A stretch of DNA of 64,000 bases from Halobacteria archaeon HArc-gm2 (GTDB taxonomy: Archaea > Halobacteriota > Halobacteria > Halobacteriales > Haloarculaceae): contig JAOPKE010000009.1 in NCBI GenBank assembly GCA_025517465.1, positions 62,001-126,000 of the forward strand, read 5' to 3'. Within the stretch, counting starts at the first letter, position 1. The number at the start of each line of letters is the position of its first letter. The translations under genes and the position numbers were made by a program. The notes beneath the pieces are model-generated. The model was not told where the DNA came from. It ran no database searches and saw nothing but the letters and a program-made list of their open reading frames with translations. This document shows positions 8,233-15,686 of the stretch, one piece after another.

Positions 8233-8697
8233 ATGGAATTCTCGTTCCCGCACGCCAGACCCCTCCAGGCCGGCAAACTCGCCGCCACGGTCGTCGCCCT
8301 CCTCGTGAGCACCGTCGCCTTCTTCGGACTCGTGCCCGTCACCGACATCACGACCCTCTTCCTCGCACCGGTCGTCGCGTTCTTCCTGACGATGGTCGTC
8401 GTCGCCGAGGCGCTGGTCGCCGGCTATCGCGCGCTGAGCGACGACCGCCGACTGACCGAACGACTCGCCGACCGGCCGCTGTACGCCGCCGTCCGTGCGC
8501 TGGAAGCGGGACTCGCCGTCGTCGCCGTCGCGGGGTTCGTCGCGCTCGTCGCCTGGATTCCCGACGGCCCGATGGCCGGACCGGGCGCCATCGGCGTGTT
8601 CTTCGTCGTCGTGGGCCTCGCCGCGCTGGTGCTCGCGGGCACGCTCCTCCGGACGGTCGCGGAGTACGTCGACTATCGCAGGAGCAACTCGGCCTGA
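8233..8697 (+). CDS. membrane protein of unknown function (about four spans)
   Basis: A 154-residue protein. Hydrophobic segments at about 17-36, 40-62, 88-108 and 115-137 suggest four membrane helices; the segment between the second and third pair (about 67-85) is charged (ALSDDRRLTERLADR). The C-terminus is short and polar. I recognise no family motif. It lies between the aldo/keto reductase and the convergent S-adenosylhomocysteinase gene, whose stop is 31 bases away. Confidence 0.65.
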   Translation: MEFSFPHARPLQAGKLAATVVALLVSTVAFFGLVPVTDITTLFLAPVVAFFLTMVVVAEALVAGYRALSDDRRLTERLADRPLYAAVRALEAGLAVVAVAGFVALVAWIPDGPMAGPGAIGVFFVVVGLAALVLAGTLLRTVAEYVDYRRSNSA

Positions 8698-8728
8698 GAG
8701 AAAGAGAACGAGGGAGCCCGCCGTCTGC

Positions 8729-9982
8729 TCAGAAACTACTGTCGGGGTGTTCCCACTCTTCGGTGTAGGCCTGCTGGCTCTCGGTCATGTCGTCGATGGA
8801 GACCCCGAGCGTCTCCAGTTTCCGGTCGGCGACGGCGCGGTCCAGGCGGTCGGGGATGTTGTAGAGCCCCGGTTCGAGGTCCGGCCCGTCGACGAGCATG
8901 TCGTAGGCGGCGACGAACATCATCGCGAACGTCGTGTCCATCACCTCGGCGGGGTGGCCCTGGCTGAAGGGGCCAGTGAGGTTGACGAGGCGACCCTCGG
9001 CCAGCAGGTTGAGCCGCCGGCCGTCGGGCATGTGGTACTGGGTTACCCCCTCCTTCGGCGTGGAGGTGGACTCGGCAGCGTTCTCCAGGGCCTCCAGGTC
9101 GATCTCGACGTCGAAGTGCCCGGAGTTGGCGAGGATGGCGCCGTCCTGCATCCGCTCGAAGTGCTCCTCGCGCATCACCTCGCGGTTACCCGTCGCGGAG
9201 ATGAACAGGTCGCCCACCTCGCTGGCCTCGGCCATGTCCATCACGCGGTGGCCGTCCATGTGGGCCTGGAGGGCTTTTCTGGGGTCGACTTCGGTGACGA
9301 TGGTCTGGCCGCCCATCCCGCGGGCTTTCCGGGCGATGCCGCGGCCGCAGTAGCCGTACCCGCAGACGACGACGTCCTTGCCCGAGATGATGGCGTTCGT
9401 CGTGATGGCGACGTTCGTCAACGAGGACTCCCCCGTCCCGTGGACATTGTCGAAGAAGTGTTTCATCGGCGTGTCGTTGACGCCGTAGACGGGGAACTGG
9501 AGGATTCCCTCGTCCTCCATCGCTTCGAGGCGGGTGATGCCCGCCGTCGTCTGCTCGCCGCCGCCGACGACGTCCGCTGCGACGTCGGGGTGTTCGGCGT
9601 GGACCTTCGCGATGAGTTCGCAGCCGTCGTCGAGGATGAAGTCCGGTTCCTCCTCCAGCAGTTCGTGCTGGGCCGCGTCGAACTCGTCGTCGGTCATCCC
9701 CTCCCAGGCGAAGGCGGTGATCCCCTCCCGGGCGTCCAGCGCGTCGACGACGGCGCCGTGGGTGCTCTGGGGCTCGCTCGGCGCGAAGAGGACTTCGGCG
9801 CCCGCTTCACGAAGGGTCTCGATGGCCACGCCCGACTTGGTTTCCAGGTGCGAGGCGAACGCGACGGTGTACCCCTCCAGGGGTTTCGTCTCGCCGTATT
9901 CCTCCTGATAGGAGCGGAGGATCGGGGTGTACTCGCGCGCCCAGGCCAGCGGGTCGTCGGCGTCGTGGGATACCGGAGACAT
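8729..9982 (-). CDS. ahcY: S-adenosyl-L-homocysteine hydrolase (adenosylhomocysteinase)
   Basis: A 417-residue cytosolic enzyme that splits S-adenosylhomocysteine, the by-product of methyltransferases, into adenosine and homocysteine with bound NAD. Visible features are DDG at 118-120, GEQTTAGI at 142-149, the NDTPMKHFFDN segment (169-179) with the substrate lysine and aspartate, HGTGESS, and the NAD-binding turn GYGYCGRG at 208-215. It lacks the insertion seen in many bacterial and plant enzymes, as is usual for archaea. It appears monocistronic, facing repeat locus B upstream. Confidence 0.95.
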   Translation of the reverse strand: MSPVSHDADDPLAWAREYTPILRSYQEEYGETKPLEGYTVAFASHLETKSGVAIETLREAGAEVLFAPSEPQSTHGAVVDALDAREGITAFAWEGMTDDEFDAAQHELLEEEPDFILDDGCELIAKVHAEHPDVAADVVGGGEQTTAGITRLEAMEDEGILQFPVYGVNDTPMKHFFDNVHGTGESSLTNVAITTNAIISGKDVVVCGYGYCGRGIARKARGMGGQTIVTEVDPRKALQAHMDGHRVMDMAEASEVGDLFISATGNREVMREEHFERMQDGAILANSGHFDVEIDLEALENAAESTSTPKEGVTQYHMPDGRRLNLLAEGRLVNLTGPFSQGHPAEVMDTTFAMMFVAAYDMLVDGPDLEPGLYNIPDRLDRAVADRKLETLGVSIDDMTESQQAYTEEWEHPDSSF

Positions 9983-10086
9983 TCGCGATTGGTACTCCGT
10001 GACAAGGGTTAAGCGCTGTGAATCCGGAAGCGATCTTTTCGCAACGGAGAGTCCGGAACCGACGGATCAGACACCGCAAACAACCA

Positions 10087-10188
10087 GAAATCCCCGGCCC
10101 GCTACACTCCCGCGACTCGTTGCGCTCCTCGTCCTTCGGACTGCGGTGCTTACATCGTCGGGGTTCGTGTAGCGGGCCGCCCCTTTCA
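10087..10188 (-). repeat. structured intergenic repeat, locus B left unit (type I)
   Basis: Minus-strand unit: TGAAAGGGGC (complement of 10179-10188), arms GGCCCGCTACAC and GTGTAGCGGGCC pairing perfectly, AAGCACCGCAG (complement of 10141-10151), the GAGGAGCGCAACGAGTC box, and GGGGATTTC at the outer end, one change from the consensus GGGGCTTTC. Beyond the end the flank reads TGGTTGTTTGCGG on the same strand, close to the flank of the other units. It lies upstream of the divergently oriented ahcY start. Confidence 0.7.
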
Positions 10189-10228
10189 ACCCCGCCCACA
10201 GTGGCTGATCGACCGGCACGGGTGGGAA

Positions 10229-10382
10229 TGAAAGGGGCGGCGGGCTCGGCGACGGCGGACCCGACAAGCACCGCAGGCGGAGTCCTCGTGAGCGAAGCGA
10301 ACGAGGGCTCGTCAGAGCTTGCCTCTGACGGCTGCCGAGGAGCGCAGTCGCGGTCCACCGAGTCGAGCCCGCCGGGGCTTTC
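10229..10382 (+). repeat. structured intergenic repeat, locus B right unit (type I)
   Basis: Plus-strand partner of 10087-10188, separated by 40 bases. It starts GGAATGAAAGGGGC, has arms GGCGGGCTCG and CGAGCCCGCC, carries AAGCACCGCAGG at 10266-10277 and the GAGGAGCGCAG box, and ends GGGGCTTTC at 10374-10382, followed by the T-rich TTGTTGTTTGCGG. Two additional internal hairpins are present: CCTCGTGAGCGAAGCGAACGAGG and GTCAGAG-loop-CTCTGAC. The 10.0-10.5 kb gap holds nothing else I recognise. Confidence 0.7.
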
Positions 10383-10482
10383 TTGTTGTTTGCGGCAGTT
10401 CTCTCGGCCGCTCTCGTTCCAGTCCCGACCATTCCAGAGAGACCACCAGACTTTGGGCGGTGCACACCGCATACACACCATC

Positions 10483-11358
10483 ATGAACGTCGTCGTCACG
10501 GGCGGACGCGGCCAGTCGGGACGCTGGATCGTCGGCCGACTCGCCGCCGACCACGAGGTGACCGTCTTCGACCAGGCACACCCCGGGCCGGACGGCCACC
10601 CAGAGGTCTCCTACCGCGCGCTCGACCTCACCGAACCGGGCGGCGTGTTCGACGCAATCACCGAAATCGACCCCGACGCCGTCGTCCACTGGGCGGCCAT
10701 CCCCGTCGCCGGCAACCACCCCGGCGTCGACCTCTACCGGAACAACACGCTCGCGGCCCACAACGTCCTCACGGCGGCGGGGCGCGTCGGCGCCGACGTC
10801 GTCCAGGCCTCCTCCGACGGCGCCTACGGCTTCTTCTTCGCCGAAGAGACGCCGGTGCCCGACGAACTCCCGATCACCGAAGACCACGCGCTGCGGCCAG
10901 AGGACGACTACGGATTGTCGAAGGTCGTCACCGAGGAGATCGGGAAGACGATCGCCCGCCGGGACGGCGTATCGGTGGCCTCCATCCGGCCCTCGTGGAT
11001 CCAGGAGCCCGGGAACTATCTCTGCCGCGAGGACGACTACGTCGAGGACCTCGCCGCCGGCGCGGGCAACTACTGGTCTTACGTCGACGTCCGGGACGTC
11101 GTCGACCTCGTGGAGGACGCCCTCACGGGCGACCTCGACGGCCACGAGGCGTTCAACTGCGTCGGCCCGGACAACGCGCTGGGCCGGCCGCTCGCCGAAC
11201 TGATGGAGTCACACTACGGCGCGCTTCCCGAGGACTGCGACGTCGAGGGCGACGCCTCGGCCTACGCGACGGCGAAGGCCACCGAGCGACTGGGCTGGGA
11301 ACCGACGCGGTCGTGGCGCGAGGCCGCCGACGAGGACGTCGAACCGCCGGCGGTCTGA
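10483..11358 (+). CDS. NAD-dependent epimerase/dehydratase (extended SDR family)
   Basis: A 291-residue Rossmann-fold enzyme. The N-terminal dinucleotide turn TGGRGQSG covers residues 6-13, the acidic residue ending strand 2 is in VFDQ, and the catalytic pair Tyr143 and Lys147 (YGLSK) sits 32 residues after the serines at 110-111. These make it an active-looking extended short-chain dehydrogenase, as used for nucleotide-sugar epimerisation or dehydration. A C-terminal GWEPTRSWRE segment matches the family's end. No sugar-biosynthesis neighbours are present, so the substrate stays open. The ATG at 10483 begins just after the repeat locus. Confidence 0.85.
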   Translation: MNVVVTGGRGQSGRWIVGRLAADHEVTVFDQAHPGPDGHPEVSYRALDLTEPGGVFDAITEIDPDAVVHWAAIPVAGNHPGVDLYRNNTLAAHNVLTAAGRVGADVVQASSDGAYGFFFAEETPVPDELPITEDHALRPEDDYGLSKVVTEEIGKTIARRDGVSVASIRPSWIQEPGNYLCREDDYVEDLAAGAGNYWSYVDVRDVVDLVEDALTGDLDGHEAFNCVGPDNALGRPLAELMESHYGALPEDCDVEGDASAYATAKATERLGWEPTRSWREAADEDVEPPAV

Positions 11359-11388
11359 GCCGAATCTGATACCGAAAAAACGGCGACC

Positions 11389-11841
11389 TCAGTCGTCGTA
11401 CTCCTTCTGGAACCCGCGGAACTCGGTGCGGTGGGCCTCCTCGTCGGTGAGGATAGTCACCGCCAGGTCCTCCGTGACGGGGTCGTTCCCTTCCTCAGAC
11501 GCCTCGATCAGGTCACGGTAGGTCTGGATGGCGTCGTGTTCGGCGTCGAGAACTCCCTCGATGACCGACAGCACGTCCGTGGTGTCCTCCGGCGGCTGGA
11601 GCGTCTCCTGGCGAGCGACGAACTCTTCCGAGCCCGGCGGCCGTGCGTCCAGTTGCTTGAGCCGCTGACCGATCTGCTCGGCGTGGCCGAGTTCCTCCTG
11701 GACGTCGGCCCGGAGGCTCTCCTTGATCTCCTCGGCGTGGATGCCGTCCAGCACGATCGAGAGCGTCTGGTAGTTCATCACGGTCTCCATCTCGTCGCCG
11801 TAGGCCTTCTTGAGAAGGTCGATTACGCGGTCGTCCGTCAT
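11389..11841 (-). CDS. ferritin-like (four-helix di-iron) domain protein
   Basis: A 150-residue protein predicted as a four-helix bundle. Two EExxH-type motifs, EELGH (49-53) and DEEAH (133-137), together with acidic residues near 17-19 and 100-102, look like di-iron ligands as in rubrerythrin and bacterioferritin relatives. Likely roles are iron handling or peroxide detoxification; which one cannot be told. I prefer the ATG at 11841 (MTDDRVIDLLKK) because the protein fold starts there; an in-frame ATG at 11871 is also possible, given a TATA box CTTTATAATA (complement of 11901-11910). Confidence 0.75.
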   Translation of the reverse strand: MTDDRVIDLLKKAYGDEMETVMNYQTLSIVLDGIHAEEIKESLRADVQEELGHAEQIGQRLKQLDARPPGSEEFVARQETLQPPEDTTDVLSVIEGVLDAEHDAIQTYRDLIEASEEGNDPVTEDLAVTILTDEEAHRTEFRGFQKEYDD

Positions 11842-11900
11842 GACGGGTCGGAATTGTAGCGTCTGAAACATATCAGTGTCGGCTGACGAGACTGTGCCGC

Positions 11901-11910
11901 TATTATAAAG
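11901..11910 (-). promoter_or_regulatory. TATA box of the ferritin-like gene
   Basis: CTTTATAATA on the minus strand predicts a transcript start near 11880. That gives a leader of about 10 bases to the ATG at 11871 or about 40 bases to the ATG at 11841. Confidence 0.6.
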
Positions 11911-11976
11911 ATGAACAAAGGAAACCGGTACCAGCATCCACGCGAACGGAGTGAGCGCGGTTCACTGAAAAAATAC

Positions 11977-12002
11977 CGCGAGGCCGAACCGCAAGCCTCG
12001 CG
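11977..12002. repeat. perfect hairpin in the gap after the thermosome gene
   Basis: CGCGAGGC and GCCTCGCG pair perfectly around a 10-base loop. A second inverted repeat with the core GAGGAGCGCAGCGACTC, read on the minus strand, lies nearer the thermosome stop. They may form the 3' end of the thermosome transcript, but there is no clear T-run. The core is similar to a box in the dispersed repeat family. Confidence 0.45.
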
Positions 12003-12058
12003 TGTCGCTCCGCTCCCGCTCGGCATTTCGAAGGCGAGTCGCTGCGCTCCTCGCCTTC

Positions 12059-13741
12059 CTACATCATGCCGCCCATACCGCCACCCATGCCGCCGCCCAT
12101 TCCGCCGGGGGCGCCACCGGGGCCGCCTGCACCGCCCTCGTCGCCGCCGGAGGTCGACAGGTCGCCGGCAGCGATGATGTCGTCGATTTTGAGCACGAGG
12201 TTCGCGGCCTCGGCAGCGGAGGAGACGGCCTGGGTCTTGGCGTGAGCCGGTTCGACGACGCCGGCGTCGAGCGTGTCGACGACGTCGCCGGTGAAGACGT
12301 TCAGGCCCGCGGAGACGTCGCCGTCCTCGTGGGCGGCGCGCAGGTCGACCAGCGCGTCGATGGAGTCGAGCCCGGCGTTCTCGGCGAGCGTGCGGGGCAC
12401 GAGTTCGAGCGCGTCGGCGAAGGATTCGACGGCCAGTTGCTCGCGACCCTCGACGCTGTCGGCGTAGTCGCGCAGGCGTCGGGCGACCTCGACTTCGGGG
12501 GCGCCGCCGCCACCGAGGACGCGGCCGTCGGCGACGGTCGAGGAGACGACGTCGAGCGCGTCCGTGACGCCGCGTTCGAGCTCGTCGACGACGTGGTCGG
12601 TGGAGGCGCGGAGCAGGAGCGTCACGCCGTGGGACTCGTCACCGGTTCCCTCGACGTAGAACAGGCCCTCGCCCTCGTCGCGGCGGACGGACCCGCGGCC
12701 GAGGTCGTCGGCCGATGCCGAGCGGATGTCGGAGACGATGTTGGCGCCGAGCACCTCGCGGAGGAACTCGATGTCGGACTTCTTGGCGCGGCGCACGGCC
12801 AGGATGCCCTCCTTGGCGAGGTAGTGCTGGGCCATGTCGTCGATGCCCTTCTGGCAGAAGACGACGTCGGCGCCGGTGTCGACGATGGCGTCGACCAGTT
12901 CCTGGAGCTGCTCTTCCTCCTTGTCGAGGAAGTTCTGGAGCTGGCTCGGGTCGTCGACGGAGAGCTGCGCGTCGACGTCGGCCTCGTCGAGTTCGATGGG
13001 GTTATCGAGCAGGAGGACGTCGGCGTCGTCGAGGTCGGTAGGCATCCCCTCGTGGACGGGGTCCTTGTCGACGACGCCGCCCTCGATGAGTTCGGAGTTG
13101 CCGACCGTGGAGCCGGTCTGGGTCTCGATGTTGAGGAACTCAAGGTCGGCGACGACGGAGCCGTCTTCTGCCTCGACGGTGACGGCGTCGACAGCGTCGA
13201 CGATGAGCTGGGAGAGCAGCTCCTTGTTGAGTTCGGCGCCCTTGCCGGTCATGGAGGTCTCGGCGACCTTCCGGAGCAGTTCCTCGTCGTCGGGGTCGAC
13301 CGAGGTGGCGATCTCGTTGATCTGGGACTTGGCCTCCTTGGAGGCCATGTCGAAGCCCTTGATGATCGCCGTCGGGTGGATGTCCTGGTCCAGCAGTTCC
13401 TCGGCGTTCTTCAGGAGTTCGCCAGCGATGGCGACCGCGGTCGTCGTCCCGTCGCCGGCCTCGTCCTCCTGGGCCTCGGCGACTTCGACGATCATCTCCG
13501 CGGTCGGGTTGTCGATGTCCATCTCCGTGAGGATGGTGACGCCGTCGTTCGTGACGGTGACGTCACCGAGCGAGGAGACGAGCATCTTGTCCATCCCCTT
13601 CGGCCCGAGCGTCGAGCGTACCGACTCGGCCACGGCGCGGGCCGCCGAGATGTTGTGGCTCTGTGCGTCCTTGTCTTTCATCCGCTGGGAGTCCTCACCC
13701 AAGATGATCATGGGCTGGCCGCCCATCTGTCGCTGGCTCAT
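12059..13741 (-). CDS. thermosome subunit (group II chaperonin)
   Basis: A 560-residue ATP-dependent chaperonin subunit of the archaeal TCP-1/CCT-like family, which assembles into two stacked rings that fold proteins in the cytosol. It shows STLGPKGMDKMLV near the N-terminus, the ATPase segment NDGVTILTEMDI, EAGDGTTTAV, and GGGGAPEVEVARRLRDYA in the C-terminal equatorial domain. The tail after about residue 525 is a Gly-Gly-Met repeat ending GGMM, usual for haloarchaeal subunits. I choose the ATG at 13741 (MSQRQMGGQP); a GTG two codons upstream is in frame. Haloarchaea usually have two or three paralogues, so I give no specific symbol. Confidence 0.95.
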   Translation of the reverse strand: MSQRQMGGQPMIILGEDSQRMKDKDAQSHNISAARAVAESVRSTLGPKGMDKMLVSSLGDVTVTNDGVTILTEMDIDNPTAEMIVEVAEAQEDEAGDGTTTAVAIAGELLKNAEELLDQDIHPTAIIKGFDMASKEAKSQINEIATSVDPDDEELLRKVAETSMTGKGAELNKELLSQLIVDAVDAVTVEAEDGSVVADLEFLNIETQTGSTVGNSELIEGGVVDKDPVHEGMPTDLDDADVLLLDNPIELDEADVDAQLSVDDPSQLQNFLDKEEEQLQELVDAIVDTGADVVFCQKGIDDMAQHYLAKEGILAVRRAKKSDIEFLREVLGANIVSDIRSASADDLGRGSVRRDEGEGLFYVEGTGDESHGVTLLLRASTDHVVDELERGVTDALDVVSSTVADGRVLGGGGAPEVEVARRLRDYADSVEGREQLAVESFADALELVPRTLAENAGLDSIDALVDLRAAHEDGDVSAGLNVFTGDVVDTLDAGVVEPAHAKTQAVSSAAEAANLVLKIDDIIAAGDLSTSGGDEGGAGGPGGAPGGMGGGMGGGMGGMM

Positions 13742-13766
13742 AGTCACTGATTGATTGAATGTGATT

Positions 13767-13787
13767 CTATATAAAAGTGAGGGTTCG
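13767..13787 (-). promoter_or_regulatory. thermosome promoter: TATA box with upstream CGAA
   Basis: On the minus strand the TATA box CTTTTATATAG (13767-13777) lies about 30 bases before the ATG at 13741. CGAA is seen seven bases further upstream (13784-13787). In Haloferax, a CGAA element upstream of TATA was reported to matter for heat-shock induction of a chaperonin gene, so this promoter may respond to heat; that last step is inference. Confidence 0.6.
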
Positions 13788-13917
13788 GCAACGACGGTGG
13801 GTAAACGACTTCATCGCCTGCTGAGGGGATAATCACCCGACAGAGCCGCTACACCCGAGGGAGTATGTTATTCCATGTCACGGATCCCGCCGGTTCGAAT
13901 CGGACGTTTATATGGAG

Positions 13918-14310
13918 TCAGTCGACCGGCTCCTTCCAGTGGACCGTCACGGTCCCGACGACGAAGCTGTCGTCCGTCTCGGTGTCCCGCCGGAACCTGA
14001 TCGTGTTCTCGCCCTTCGTCAACCTGGCCGCGGTAACGGTGTCCATCCAGTACTGCCACCCCTCGCGCGCGGGGACGTCGAACCCCGAGAGCGGCTTGTC
14101 GTTGACGAGCACGTCGTGGTCGTAGGTCCCGACGTCGTACACCTGCATCTGGACGTAGGCGTCCTGGGGGTCCCCGGTCGGGACGTCGAACGTGTGCTGG
14201 TCCGTCTTGTCGCCCGAGTAGGACGCCCACGGGACGTCGAGGCCGTCCTCGTCCGGGCCGAGGTGCTCCTGAAACGACACCAGCGCGTAGTTGGCGCGGT
14301 ACTCTGCCAT
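13918..14310 (-). CDS. haloarchaeal protein of unknown function, beta-rich
   Basis: A 130-residue acidic protein. It begins MAEYRANYALVSFQEHLGP and contains ASYSGDKTDQHTFDVP, two Tyr/Asp-rich segments (VQMQVYDVGTYDHDVLVNDKPLSGFD) and GWQYWMDTV, and ends in alternating hydrophobic residues (DDSFVVGTVTVHWKE), suggesting a beta-sandwich like carbohydrate-binding or jelly-roll modules. I recall close relatives in haloarchaea annotated only as a domain of unknown function. There is no signal peptide. The ATG at 14310 is preferred over one at 14331 because the family-like sequence starts there. It lies 75 bases downstream of the DCC oxidoreductase gene and may be cotranscribed. Confidence 0.7.
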   Translation of the reverse strand: MAEYRANYALVSFQEHLGPDEDGLDVPWASYSGDKTDQHTFDVPTGDPQDAYVQMQVYDVGTYDHDVLVNDKPLSGFDVPAREGWQYWMDTVTAARLTKGENTIRFRRDTETDDSFVVGTVTVHWKEPVD

Positions 14311-14385
14311 ATCTACCTGGTCTCGCGGCACCCACTCGAAGGTTCGGGACGATTCGGGCGAATCGGACGGTCCAAAGGAGCCGTC

Positions 14386-14889
14386 TCACGCCTCCGGCCC
14401 GACGCCGTCGTCGAGGAACCGCTCCCCGACGTCGCCGCTCGGGAGCATGCAGGCGTCCTTCCGGCCGAACCAGTCGTACCGGTTGTTCGCGACGAGATTG
14501 TAGACCGCGTCCCGAATCGGCCGCGGGAGGACGAGGAAGTGACGAAGGAGCGGATAGAGCCCGTCGAAGTGCCGGGCGGCGCGGAGGCCGCCCTCAGACT
14601 TCGTGTACGCCTCGCCACCCTCGATCAGGACGAACGTGTCGAAGTCGTCGGTCGGCAGGTCGTGTTCCTCCAGCAGCGCCTGGCCGACGGGCGACTGGAG
14701 CGACGCGAACCGGAACGTCCCCTCGGCGTCGCGTTCGACGACGAACTGCACGATCGAATTACAGAGGTTGCAGACGCCGTCGAATAGGAGAATCGGGTGT
14801 TGGTCGGTCGGCGGGACGTCCGCGAGCAGGTCCGACTCTTCGGCCGCCTGGCCGGCGTCGTCCGTCGACGGGGAGTCGGGCCGTGACAT
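14386..14889 (-). CDS. DCC-family thiol-disulfide oxidoreductase (DUF393)
   Basis: A 167-residue protein. After an acidic N-terminal extension of about 30 residues comes FDGVCNLC (36-43), the DxxCxxC signature of the DCC family, with Cys40 and Cys43. Downstream elements include FRFASLQSPVGQALL, SEGGLRAARHFDGLYPLLRHFLVLPRPIRDAVYNLVANNRYDWFGRKDACMLP, all typical. Family members are thought to be thioredoxin-like reductants, but targets are unknown. Normal family length is about 120-140 residues; the extra length is the acidic start. Confidence 0.85.
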   Translation of the reverse strand: MSRPDSPSTDDAGQAAEESDLLADVPPTDQHPILLFDGVCNLCNSIVQFVVERDAEGTFRFASLQSPVGQALLEEHDLPTDDFDTFVLIEGGEAYTKSEGGLRAARHFDGLYPLLRHFLVLPRPIRDAVYNLVANNRYDWFGRKDACMLPSGDVGERFLDDGVGPEA

Positions 14890-15050
14890 ACCCGACGTTC
14901 GGTCGCGACCGGAGAAAGGCGTTGTGGAGAGCGGTCTGTCGGCGTGACCGAAGTAAGTGGGGGTCGGCGCGGAAACGAACCGTCGTGGAAAGTCCGCTGA
15001 AGGTCATCCAATCAAGCGACACACAGCCCAAGATCTCCCACGGCGAGCAT

Positions 15051-15169
15051 ACCGCGCGAGCGAAGCGAGCGCGGTTTCCCCGGACGCGAGCGAACGAAGT
15101 GAGCGAGACGTCCGGTTCTTTTTGGTCCAGATTTTTCGAGGAGTGGTTCGCGAGCGGAGCGAGCGAACC
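15051..15169. repeat. three successive GAGCG-type hairpins
   Basis: Three inverted repeats in a row share the core GAGCG(A)...GAGCG but have different outer stems: 15051-15075 (ACCGCGC/GCGCGGT), 15080-15115 (CCGGACG/CGTCCGG) and 15145-15169 (GGTTCGC/GCGAACC). T-runs follow the second one (TTCTTTTT from 15116) and precede the third (TTTTT at 15132-15136). They lie between the tRNA-Ser gene and the DCC gene, and could act as bidirectional terminators. The remaining sequence between 14890 and 15050 shows nothing I recognise. Confidence 0.5.
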
Positions 15170-15173
15170 CGAC

Positions 15174-15184
15174 GAAGAAAAAGG
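15174..15184 (-). terminator. T-rich terminator of the tRNA-Ser gene
   Basis: Read on the minus strand, CCTTTTTCTTC follows the tRNA 3' end within six bases. Archaeal RNA polymerase often stops at such T-runs without a hairpin. Confidence 0.6.
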
Positions 15185-15189
15185 TGGGA

Positions 15190-15271
15190 CGCCAGGACTG
15201 GGATTTGAACCCAGAATCCCGAAAGGGAACACGCTTTCCAGGCGTGCGCCTTACCGTTCGGCCATCCTGGC
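15190..15271 (-). tRNA. tRNA-Ser, anticodon GGA
   Basis: Transcribed from the minus strand. The acceptor stem GCCAGGA pairs perfectly with TCCTGGC, followed by discriminator G, which is expected for serine. The anticodon loop reads CTGGAAA, giving GGA (reads UCC and UCU). A variable arm (GTTCCCTTTCGGGAT) marks a class II tRNA, and the T loop reads GGGTTCAAATCCC. No CCA is encoded and no intron is seen. A TTAAG-type TATA box lies about 30 bases upstream (near 15300-15304), and a T-run ends the gene. Confidence 0.93.
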
Positions 15272-15340
15272 ACGCATCGATACGTCCGCGGTTGTCGGTT
15301 TAAGAACTTTCGTTCTGGGTCGCGCGAGTGGGTCGGTGAC

Positions 15341-15577
15341 TCACGGGTTTTCGTTCTCGGTCTCGTCGACGACTTTCGGACCGTCATCGTCGACCAGCTG
15401 CTGCTGAGACCGTCCGGTGACGAACGCGGCGGCGATGCCGACCACGACGGCGACGCCGAATTTGACGCCCCAGTCGACCAGGTCGCCCGTGGCCAGTTCG
15501 TAGGCCTGTATCAGGACGAGGAAGGAGAGCAGGCCGAGGGCGCCCCAGAGGAGGCGGCGTTTCGTGCGCGGGTGCAT
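15341..15577 (-). CDS. small membrane protein, two spans, unknown function
   Basis: A 78-residue protein with a basic start (MHPRTKRRLL), two hydrophobic spans (about 9-28 and 36-54) and an acidic C-terminus (VDDDGPKVVDETENENP). The positive N-terminus suggests both ends are cytoplasmic. No recognisable domain. A TATA-like GATTAATAGC (complement of 15597-15606) lies 25 bases before the ATG, pointing to a leaderless mRNA. It neighbours the tRNA-Ser gene on the same strand. Confidence 0.7.
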   Translation of the reverse strand: MHPRTKRRLLWGALGLLSFLVLIQAYELATGDLVDWGVKFGVAVVVGIAAAFVTGRSQQQLVDDDGPKVVDETENENP

Positions 15578-15686
15578 GCAATGGAGTAGCTAAATCGCTA
15601 TTAATCAATATACCCATATTGAGGGACATACTGGGATGTTCTGGTTAAGAACAGGTATGTGGCATATTTTATTATCCATTCATCAC

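Noticed and set aside
8495-10012. A 505-codon frame opposite S-adenosylhomocysteinase
   Set aside because: Same shadow effect; the real enzyme on the minus strand has all catalytic motifs.
12002-13750. A 582-codon open frame on the strand opposite the thermosome gene
   Set aside because: It mirrors the GC-rich third positions of the real gene. The protein would be Val/Asp/Gly/His-rich low complexity with no domain, while the opposite strand encodes an unmistakable chaperonin.
13888-13905. GGTTCGAATC as a tRNA T-loop
   Set aside because: There is no matching acceptor stem, D arm or anticodon arm within range on either strand.
14983-15000. GTGGAAAGTCCGC as the start of an RNase P RNA gene
   Set aside because: It resembles the conserved GGAAAGTCC element, but the matching ACAGAA element and the rest of the fold are not found in the following 400 bases.
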